This document shows, one piece after another, positions 24,724-34,600 of a stretch of DNA of 64,000 nucleotides (positions are counted from its first letter, which is position 1; each line of letters opens with the position of its first letter). The position numbers were made by a program, and so were the translations under genes. The stretch spans positions 4,865,001-4,929,000 of the forward strand of contig BSBM01000319.1 in assembly GCA_027924585.1 (NCBI GenBank), given 5' to 3'. The notes under the pieces are model-generated. The model was not told where the DNA came from. It did no database searches and saw only the letters and a program-made list of their open reading frames with translations. Origin of the DNA: Larix kaempferi (taxonomy: Eukaryota > Streptophyta > Pinopsida > Pinales > Pinaceae).

Positions 24724-25309
24724 TATGCTTTGTTAAATTGAACATGTGTCATTAACAGAAAATCTATAATCCAACGTTTATGATTTGAGCTTGGGGCTTT
24801 AACACGAAACTCCCTATTTCAATTAGCACCAATATTATTACCAGTGATCAATTGGATTGGCTCCTATATTTTATTATAAATAATGAATCCTCTTATTTTT
24901 TTCCCAAGTTGTTAGTGATATTTTCTTAAAATTTGAATAATATTATTAAATATACAAAGTAGATTTTTTTTTCCGGTTGAAAAAAAAGTAGATTTTTTAG
25001 GAACTTGTTGTTGCAGCAACACCCCCCCAAAATTTTTAAACATATTAGGGCCCCTCCTTCTTGATTTTTGCAGAAAGTTTGCTTGAGAAGCCATCCCAGC
25101 CGTCAGCTCGGTTTTCAACATAAAGTTTTACTTCCCTGCTGAACATCCTGCCATCAATCCTTTTATTTTTGTTTGTTCCCAAAGAGCCAAAAGATAACTT
25201 AGTTTTTCCCCTACATTTTGGAATAATTCGGACTATCTCCCCGACTTCAAAGACAAACGTCCAACCTTTCCGAAAGAAGGACTGAGATTCTCTTTGTCAA
25301 AATCTGCGG

Positions 25310-25960
25310 AAGCCATTGAAAATTAGTTCCCTAAACGATGGAAGCTTTTGCTCAAGCCTTCCGCAACCGCGGAAAGATTCCAGTTTTGCTCCCGAAATTG
25401 CGGGACTCATTCACCTTAAATCTCCCGAAAAGGACTTAGATTTTCTTCCGATCAGAAAAAACTGCGGGAACATTGGGACATTACTTCCCGAAACGGCGGG
25501 GGAATTCAGCGAAACCGCCCGAAACGGCGGAAGCCGCCGTGAGAACCATCGCGGAAGCCTTCAGCCTTTTGCTCCCGAAACCGCGGAAGCCTTCGGGCTA
25601 TCCTCCCGAAACGGCGGAACCCAACCACTTAAACCGCTCGGAAAAGGACTTCGAAACGATCCCGAGAAATTGTGCGGAAGAGTATAAGTTTTCCTTCCGA
25701 AACGGCGGAAGCCATTCACGAAAGTCTTCCGAAACTAGCGGGAGCCTTCGCCATACCTTCCCGAAAATCAACGAGACTTTGAAAGTTTTGGTTCGCGGAA
25801 GCTTTCGCAAACAGCTCCCGCAAGGGCGGGAGTCTTGGCGTTACTCGTCCGCAACGCGGAGGTCTTTCGCGGAAGGATTCGAGTCTTCTTTCCGAAATGA
25901 GCCCCGAAACGGCGGGAGCTTTCGTTGAACCCTTCCGCAACGGCGGATACGATTCGCAAT
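25310..25960. repeat. CpG-rich array of short inverted motifs in the 5' LTR
   Basis: Irregularly spaced copies of a motif close to cccgaaacggcggaagcc, with variants cttccgcaaccgcggaaag and cccgcaagggcgggag, fill this block. CTTCCG and CGGAAG are inverted complements, so many copies can form small stems. The block is far richer in CpG than the surrounding AT-rich DNA. The ORFs through it on both strands are side products of the repeat. Confidence 0.75.
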
Positions 25961-26298
25961 CTGGTCCCGGGAATGGCTGTCGCACGGAAACCGAGGTACT
26001 TCGACATGACCGCGACGGGCGGCGTATTCAAGCCACATTTTAATGGCGCCAACCACCAACCTTAATGCTCGCACGTGCCCGTTTTTGTTTAAATATACGG
26101 TAGGGGTCGAACCAATGCACCATTGTTTCGATTGGCCAACGACGTGCGACGCCGTGCAAATCGCTCCAGCTCACCTCGCTCATCCGTGCTCGCGGCCACC
26201 TCGCTCAAGCGATCCCCACGGTGCCAGGTAGGATTCTAACCTGGAATTTCGCCATTGGGTTATCTTTTGTAGGAAAACAATGGGTTTTAGTGGGATTT

Positions 26299-26340
26299 TG
26301 ACGGGCAAAACACCCGTAAAGGGTTATGTTTTGCCCGTCA
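26299..26340. other. Perfect 14-bp-stem hairpin in the 5' LTR
   Basis: TGACGGGCAAAACA (26299-26312) is followed after a 14-nt loop by TGTTTTGCCCGTCA (26327-26340), an exact inverted repeat. It is identical in the 3' LTR at 40638-40679. It lies about 850 bp upstream of the LTR ORF. Confidence 0.9.
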
Positions 26341-27186
26341 GATACGGTTGAAAGGAGTTTTCGTCATTCAAAATCGTCATAGGCATTGATTTAAACATTT
26401 ATATTTCTTATTTTCTTGAGTAAAGGCGGTTGGTGCAGGCCGTTAACCTTGTCCGTCTTCCCCCCCGGGCCGCGCACCTCGTTTTGGAGAATTTGTCGAA
26501 GCCCCATGGGCTTTCCATGTCCCCGGCCGTAAACTCAGGACTTAAAACCTTGGGCCCTTCCGCAAGCCTCAGCCCCAACACGCCCTCTACTCAAGGCAAA
26601 ACCCGGTCCCAGCCGCCATTGTCCCGTTCAAAACCCGTGAGCGTCCAAGCCGCGCGAGCCGAAACCTGAAGCCATGGCCGCCCTAGCACTTCCCGTCAGT
26701 ATATCCCCGGCGCCGTCACCTTCGCTCGGACTAGAGTCTCCCATAGAGCACCTCAGCGGGTGGCCGCGCGTGGCGATGGCATTCAAAGCCCTCACCGAGT
26801 CGAAAATGCGAGAGGGGCTCCCTTGTCGTCACGAAGTCTTCTCACCCCGCACCTCCCCGCCATTAACCTCTCCGACCGCAGCTATAACGAAGGACGCCTC
26901 CTTCCGCAGAGCGGAACCGAAAACCAACAGCTTCCGCAATTCGCCTATCGAGTCGAAAAACAATGGCTTCCGCAACACAGCCTATCCCCGCAAAAGCAAC
27001 CCAATCCCATCCTTTTAAGAGATTCAAGTGCTTCAATTTATGTTTCGTATTAAAATAGTAACAGCTTCATTGTGCTTATCATATTTGATATATTATCAAA
27101 ACAATGATGCTTTCTGTTAAAACCTCACAGCATGTTGCTCAAGATCATGATGAATTGTATATGGATGTTATCAGGGATAATTCAAG

Positions 27187-30100
27187 ATGCCGAAAACCGG
27201 TAAGAAGAAGGCGAAGATGACAGAAAAGAAACCTGCCCCTCTCAAGATTGAAACCTCGCTCCAGGACACTAGGTGCACCACTGGGGTCCCTCCAGAAATC
27301 AGATGGGATGACATCTATAGAATGATCAGGGACCAAGAAATCCCAGATATGTTGCTGGAAGAAGCACCAATCTATCAAAATATCAGAGCCTCAGGCATAA
27401 CTAGAGCCGCTACCCGCCCTGAGCTATTCCCCTGTGCTGAAGTGATTGGGTGGATACTCTAACATGCAGATGTTGAAGGGAGAGTGATAAATGATAGCGG
27501 GAAAGTGGCTATTGCCTTGTTTCAACCCGCGTATATTGCGGCGGCCTACAGATTTCCCCGTGTCCAACAAGCTCTGACTGACGAATGGTTGGGCCAAATG
27601 GATAACGTCGAGATGGCCAAGAAGCTATTGAGGGGAGGGAAGCATTTGAGAAAGAAGGGAAATGATGAATATGACGTACAGAACCTGAGGGCCCCTTTCA
27701 GATTGATCGCTTTAATGTTGTGCAGAATCTTCGGCATGCCCGATGGCACAATATACAAGATTCAGTGGGTTCCTATCATTCACTATGTGGCATTTCAGGG
27801 GACAGTGTTTGACTGGGCCACTATCCTGTCGGATAGTCTGGCCTCGATGATAGCTGCTGCTAAGCCAGGACTGGCCTTGAAGAAGGCTGAATTCTTCATG
27901 TCTTCATACCTGATAGATTGTATCTTGGCCAAGATAGAGTTCCCCAAATTGGGGTGTACATGGGATAGGGCCACCGCCCCGGTCTACATCGGATTCAAGA
28001 TGTTGTGGGCTCAGAATTACAAGCCCAGCTACAAACTCATCTGTGAGGGGTTCATCATGCCCCTATACGAGAAAATGTTCAAGGAAGAACCAAATTGCCT
28101 GTCACAAAATGCTTTGGAAGTCCTTGAGGATTATGGAGACTTTTACTTTTCAGAACAAGGTACCTACCTGAGAATGTTCGGAGGGACTAAGCCCCCATAC
28201 ATATTGCCGCAGTATGCCACAGACTATGTGGTGCTCAAGGAAGCAGTAAGACAACTCTTCTTGGATGGGATTGGGGCATTCCTCCACAAGCTACACAAGG
28301 CTTCCTTTCTCCCCCTACCTTTCTGCATAGGTGCTTACAAGTTTTCAGGGGTGGCCTCTGCCGACGAATTTGTTCAAGAGTTGAAGGCCTTCCACTTCGG
28401 TGAGGTCATCTTCCACGGGAACGACAGAAAGGGTAAAGTGGCCGAGCATTGCAAGGGGAACTATGCTCACTTCGAATACTCCCACTACCCCGATGCCGAG
28501 GAGGAAGCATTCAGAGGCATCAACAACATGACTGAGCTACGGATCTGTCGCCAAGGTACTGGAGCGAGCTCTAGCTCAACCAAAGCCCAGAAGACCATCC
28601 GGCAAAAGGAGAAAGAAGCCGAGGATGCCCGAGCTCAGGAAGAGCTCAGATTAAGAGAAGAGGCAAGGTTACAGCAGGAAGCCGAGGAAGCAAAAAGGCA
28701 GCAAGAAGCCGAAAATGAAAGACTGCGGAAAGAGGTTGAAGAAGCCCAAAAGCAGAAAGAAGCAGAGACTGAGCAAGCTGAGGCAAGAAAGAAGGCGGAG
28801 GAAGAATTGAAGACAAGGGAAGATGCCGAGGCAGGTGGATCCGGTGTCCAAGACATGGAGATAGACACCCCTCAAGCAGGTGGCTCTGGTACCCAAAGGG
28901 AAGGAACAGACCCTGCTCAGGAAGTCCGGACCCCACCTATGGAAGAATATATAGACATCATAAACCGACCAATTGTCCCGTACACTCCATCAGGGAAACG
29001 TACGGTGTCCAAATGGAATGAGTTTGTTTATGATAAGAAAAGAAAAGCAATGGTCCTCCAATCAGAAGAGAGGATTAAAAGTCCCTTCCATGAAGACATT
29101 GTGACTCACCGGGAGGTCACCGTCATGCAAAACACGGATCAAGATCCCATTGCTATGGCATCCGCAGTTATAGCAACAACAAAGGCATCATTTGCCAATG
29201 TAGACGGTATAGTCAAAGAAAATATATTGACAAAAAAGAGAGCACGCACCCTGCAACAAAATGTGGCTAATGAGCAAGCCCAAAGAGACCTGGCAGTAAA
29301 CAAATATAATTGCTTGTACGCTGAGCATAGGGAGCTGTCAAACAAGTACAGCCAGCTGGAAGAGGAAAAGGACCAGCTAACACTTCAAATGATGATTGTG
29401 GAAGCAGAGAAGAATGGAGCAGAAGAAAAGGCGTCTCTGCTGAAAGCAGACAAGCAAACGTTAGCTGAGCGTTTAGAGCAAGCAGAGAGCAGAACCATAG
29501 ACCTATCTCCCTTCCACGAGCTGTCATGCAATATCCTGCAGCAAGTGTATGACTCCCAAGGACTAATCACTGATGAGGTATGCAAACTCAAGGCCATGAT
29601 GGTTAGGCTAAAGGAGGTTAATATGGAAGCACACAGGCTCAAAGCTAAGAATACCCGTGTCAAGGCAAATGTCATAAGTCAGATGGCATGGAGAGAAGGG
29701 AAAGGAGGTTTCCCCCCGCATCTTCCTTTTAAGGCCGTGGAAGATTTTAATGAAGATATAGCCTTGTTGGAGTTTGGCAGGAACTGTGCCAATAAGCTGA
29801 TGGCCAGTGTGCAGAGGACAACAGATAGAATCAACAACCTATACCAAAAGCTCAAAGGAGTCCATGACAACTGCACATTGAGTTTCCCTCAGACCCTAGA
29901 AGACTTCCCGGGAAAGGAGCAGCGGTTGTCTCAACTGAAAGAAGAGCTAGGCGTCCAGATGGAGTATGTGAAAAGTATTGATGTCCTGGCCATGGATGAT
30001 CTCCAACATTACATCGGTTCATCAACACTTCACAACCACCTGCTGAAGGAAGCATATCAAGTTGCTGAAGCAGAAGTACAAAGCATTAAAACAGAGCTCG

Positions 30101-30399
30101 GGAAGAATGTGACTTCTCAGATAATCATGTTTCCTGCTGCAGCAAACATAATCATAAGCGACACAGGTGTGTGGCACAGCTACATAATAGAGGAGGACAG
30201 GAAAGCTGCAGTAGCAGCAGGAGCATCAGTAGATCCGGCAGTCTCTTCCCCAGCAATGGCAGAAAATCCGGCCAGATCAATTCCCCCTTTCCAATCAGGA
30301 GCAGCATCAGCAGGGGATTCGAGGGCCTCTTCCCAGGCAGCATCAGTGACAATTAACTTGGGCGACCCTTTGCTAGGAGAAGGTCACGCACAGGAATGA
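27187..30399 (+). pseudogene. LTR-internal ORF, 5' copy (nonsense at codon 92)
   Basis: This is a 1,071-codon frame starting ATG at 27187 (MPKTGKKKAKMTEKKPAP) and ending at 30399. It is broken only by TAA at 27460-27462; the 3' LTR copy has CAA there. Visible parts are a basic N-terminus; a globular region of about 430 residues with hydrophobic helices (around IMHYVAFQGTVFDW-like and FFMSSYLIDCILAKIEFP); a Glu/Lys/Ala-rich coiled coil (about residues 470-545); a Pro/Gly-rich linker; a second coiled-coil-rich region (about 675-790); and an Ala/Ser-rich tail ending SVTINLGDPL. I recognise no retroelement enzyme, zinc knuckle or membrane segment. The globular part vaguely recalls plant transposon-associated domains of unknown function, which is inference only. 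The ORF lies upstream of the LTR TATA box, so it is in U3 and would need its own promoter or the 3' end of the genomic RNA for expression. Confidence 0.8.
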
Positions 30400-30649
30400 A
30401 GAGGCCGAATTCAGTGAGCCACTCTCTTCAGCCAAACACGTGCCCAACAGGGAAAGCTTTGATGTCGGCCAATTTTCTGTTATGTATATTCTAAATATGT
30501 AAGGCGTAAGCCATGGGACAGCTGTCCCTAATTTTTGTCAAAATATTTTTGTAGAAGAAGTGGCCATTTTTGGTGATCGATTATAGTAGAAATCCCTGTA
30601 AATGACAGGTGGAACGTGCTAGGTGTCAGCCCAAAGGGCAAAGTTGTAG

Positions 30650-30660
30650 CTATAAATAGC
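30650..30660 (+). promoter_or_regulatory. TATA box of the 5' LTR
   Basis: CTATAAATAGC is a strong plant TATA box. Transcription would start near 30685, which makes 25006 to about 30685 U3 and the rest R-U5. The same box is at 46406-46416 in the 3' LTR. It lies 250 bp after the stop of the LTR ORF and about 1 kb before the gag-pol start codon. Confidence 0.7.
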
Positions 30661-31640
30661 ATCTAGGAAAGATTAGAAGAGGGCTTTTTGGAGAGGGAAT
30701 GAAAATTTTGGCAAACGATATGAGCTATCTTGTATCGGGACTGTAAATTGAATTTTCTAATAGAAGCCACGGGAGATGGACGTTTTGCCTGGAATGTTGG
30801 ATTGCTCTATATTGGACTATTCTAATGACTGCAATTCTGCAATGTGAGATCATTCTTGACATCTGAATTATTTCTTTGCATCAATGATTCTGCTCTCCTC
30901 TGTGCATGCGTTCTCTCTATTTTGTGAACAATGAAATGTATTGCTGTAGATTTCTTTGTCTAGATCGAATGGCTAACTGTTCTTTCTTCAGGGTAATTCA
31001 TGTGGCTCATTGTTCATGACTTTAAATTGCTCCTTGCAGGGATCTTTGAGTTTAATTCCAGTTTTGTTACGTTTAGATCTGTGTCTTCAATTTTGTTACA
31101 TAGGTTAAATAATTTTGCTTTCTTCTGTTTATGAGCAATAGATGCGTTCTTTAAAGTTTCAGTTTCAGATATGTTTCTTTATTCTTCAGCTTTCTTCTGT
31201 GTTATGAGCAATAGATGCGTTCCATGTTGAAGGAGAAGCTATCTTCTCAAGATCTTTATCTCGCTGTAGCTTTTATTGTGAGAAATAATAGCTATCTGTT
31301 CCTTGATTACGATATTTGTTACAGCTGATTGCTCCTCCCTTTAGTGCGTTCCCTGCAGGGATAGATAGATGTGTCTCAGTTTTAGGCTTAGATTCGTTTT
31401 AATTGCATTCAGAATAAGTATAATTTAGGCACTTGCATCTCATATAAAAGACACAAAAAACCCAAAAGAAAGGTGGATCGGGCCATAACCAGTAAGGTCG
31501 GATTTAAAGTCCAAAACCACGGTTGCCGGAACCGCTAACCGGACGGGTTCCCTACACCAAACGGGAGATAGTCTAATTGGGACCATCTCTCGGGGAGAAT
31601 CCCTTTCTGATTGATGCTACGATATCCGAGGCCTCAACAG

Positions 31641-31665
31641 TTTTTGGCGCTAGAAGGAGGGCCTG
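31641..31665 (+). other. Candidate tRNA primer-binding site
   Basis: Directly after the 5' LTR (CAACA, then g) comes tttttggcgctagaaggaggg. TGGCGC at the start fits the complement of a tRNA 3' end (CCA plus discriminator G), but I cannot name the tRNA with certainty. The gag-pol ATG follows about 10 bp later. Confidence 0.5.
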
Positions 31666-31671
31666 AAGTGC

Positions 31672-34600
31672 ATGGCTGATAGAGGAAAATCTTCCACGGT
31701 CATAGATAACACTGAAAACCCTCTTGAAGAAAACTTTTCAAACAGCCCAGATCTTGGATTAACAGACCAAGAACGCCTCATTTCTGACCCTGAGCCTCAG
31801 GAAGCTTTATACGCTGTTCCTTTTGCAGAAATAGAGGACTTGAGAAGACATACCAGATCCTACGTTAGACAGCTAGGTGGTTTAAACGCTGTCAACTTCC
31901 TCCCTAAGAAAACTACACCCAGAAAGGAGCCACAATACACCCGTGATTCAATCCTCGTTCAGAGTTTTGAAGAACTGGTAAATCTGACGTTGGAAGAAAT
32001 CTCCGGCACTCTTAACAAGTCAGACCAAGAAAATCTCGAAGAAATTACCACTCCCAAAAGTACTCCACAGGATTCACCCTACAATTCTCCACTAGGGTCT
32101 CCACATCCAAACCCAAACATGGTTGTACCTGCTTGGAGAGCAAGGGGAGCGCTGAACCTAGCTGGACCATTCCATAACCTCCCTAAAAACCCAGAAAAGG
32201 TCTTGCCTAAGTACGATCCAGGGAAAGCCATTTCGGCGGAGGATCACCTCAAGAGTTTTTACTTAGCCTTGAACCTTTTGAATGTACAACATGAAGACGT
32301 AGTCTGCAGGTTGTTTCCGTACACATTCGAGCCTAAGGTATCATCTTGGTACTTTAGCCTTCAACCCAGCTCAATCTCTAGTTGGGATGATTTCGAAAAG
32401 TGTTTCCTTAAGAAATACGGGAACCAAAAGACTGTAGCCACGCTTATGAAAGAACTCTTATCCATGAGAATGGAGAAGAAGGAGAAGGTTCAAGACTTTA
32501 ATCAAAGATTCACAATGCTGTTAAATAACTTTAGTGAAGCTAACAAACCCGCGGAGGAGTCTTTGATTGAATACTACACAACAGCTCTTGAAGGTCCAAT
32601 CGCAATGTTTGTAAAACGATCCAAGAAAACAACCCTGATAGAAAATTTTGAGGAAGCTAGGAAGGTAGAGGAAGAGGCTGATAGCATCGCTAAACATGCC
32701 TTAGATGTAGAAACGAAACCAGCAGCTAGCAAGAAACCTTTGCTCCTCACGAGAGGCAAGGAAGAGCCATCTACGGATATGGAAAATGTAGTTAAAATGA
32801 TGCAAAAATTATCTAACAAAATCGTAGATCTCGAGAAAGACAAGGCTGCTAGTACATCTAGGAAACCTTTCAAGCCATTCTACAAAAGAAGGGAAGACGG
32901 GGAACAGTCTCATCCACCAATGAACACTGCCCCTGTTTTAAACTTGAATGAGATTGGGATGGAGAATTTCTGCACCTTTCACCAAGAACCACACTCGGAG
33001 AAGAGCTGCCCACAATGGATCAATTCCATGAGCTTGGTCATGAACCAAATGTTAGATTCTCAGATCCCAGACCAGGATATCTCTCCAGAGGAGGCGAGCC
33101 CTGAGATTGAGGAACCAACCCCGGACACTACTATGGTGCTATGGGATTGGTTACCTATGACTGAATTAGCAAAAGAGGATCCCATAGATAGTTCTCCCTC
33201 CACCATAAATGTTGCCACTCGCAGCAAGGGCCCAATTGCGGATCCTGTACCAGTCACCATTCCCCATAAACCTAAGATTTCGAAAGATCCGCCTAGGAGG
33301 CATATACCAATCATCCCACCACAGCCCAAAGTAAACCAAACAGCGGCCAAACAGCCAAGTGCTGATAACACAGTTCAGCCACCTAAGGTCACCATGAACA
33401 AAACAGATCAATCAATTCGAATTGGGAATGAATCCGATATAGGGTATGATATTATCGAAGATATCAAGAAAGTTAAAGCGAACGTATCAATATTTGACAT
33501 GTGTAGCTTGCCCCATCAACGAGACAAACTACTGCATGTTTTACAACCAAAACCCAGCACTACATTAACAGATTCTCAAGACAATCCTGAAATTAATGAG
33601 GCTAGCATCGGTGGGAAATCCAAATCCCAAACACTGCCATTCTTGTTGACATTTGAAATTTTTAATCACAATGTTCACAACTGTTTGGTAGATTCTGGAG
33701 CTTCTTCAAACGTTATGCCACTGTCAATTTGTAGGAAAATTAATGGGCAGCCCGTTCCATCTCCAGCTCAAATCATCCAATTAGACAGGACTGCTGTCAA
33801 GGTTATTGGGGAGATGAAAGACGTTCTAGTTAGATTGTCAGTCGATCCTAGAGTCTACCAGTTTATTGACATAATGGTGGTCGACATTCCTGAAGCTTAT
33901 GGGCTGATCTTGAGTAGGGATTGGTCTACCAAACTGAGTGGCTACTTCGCTACCGATTGGTCTCATCTATGGCTGCCTTATCAGAACAGACAGAATCAGA
34001 TTAAAGTTCTTAGGGAACCTCATATGAAACAAAACGTAACCCAACTAGAAGAAAAAAATGAGGCTGTAACTTTCTCTTCCTCGGTCCTGGGAAATTACTT
34101 CTTAGAAATGGTTCCGGGTAACTATCAATCTGAAATCGTTAGCCATGAATCAGATAAACAGTCCGATCTCCTTCATTTCTCTCGGACTGATGATGTTGAT
34201 TGTAACATAGTCAACTTAGTTGCTAACATAGACCATAAAGAAACTAACTTAGTTGAATCTGAAGATGTTTTCTGGACATTATACTTTGATGGTTCTAAAA
34301 CTCTGGAAGGATCCGGAGCCGGTTGTGTTCTAATGGATCCAAAAAGGAACAAGTATTTTTTGTCTTGTAGATTAGAATTCGATTGTACTAATAACACCGC
34401 TGAATATGAAGCTTTGGTACATGGTTTAAAAAAGGCCATTGGCTTAAATGTTAAGTACCTGAAGGTCTTTGGTGATTCCGAGATAGTTGTAAGACAGGTA
34501 AGGGACACCATTCATTGTCTCTCACCGCACTTGAAAGGTTGCCAAGCTGAGGTATGGGATTTAATCATGTATTTTGACGCTTTCAATATAAAATCAATTC

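Larger units (their letters stand above)
25006..31639 (+). repeat. 5' LTR (6,634 bp) of the giant element
   Basis: It starts TGTTGTTGCAGCAACA, which is itself nearly palindromic, and ends GAGGCCTCAACA. Compared with the 3' LTR it lacks 539 bp: after 25541 the sequence jumps to what corresponds to 39880 in the other copy, with a ga overlap at the junction. Contents in order are a CpG-rich repeat array (25310-25960), a perfect hairpin (26299-26340), the large ORF (27187-30399), a TATA box (30651) and about 950 bp of presumed R-U5. Confidence 0.95.

Noticed and set aside
25598-26074. Overlapping ORFs in the CpG-rich array, both strands
   Set aside because: They result from few stops in GC-rich short repeats; the same frames recur in the second LTR and show no domain.
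28635-28936. Hydrophobic minus-strand ORFs opposite the LTR ORF
   Set aside because: They are shadows of the Glu/Lys coiled coil read in reverse; Leu/Ser-rich frames are expected there.
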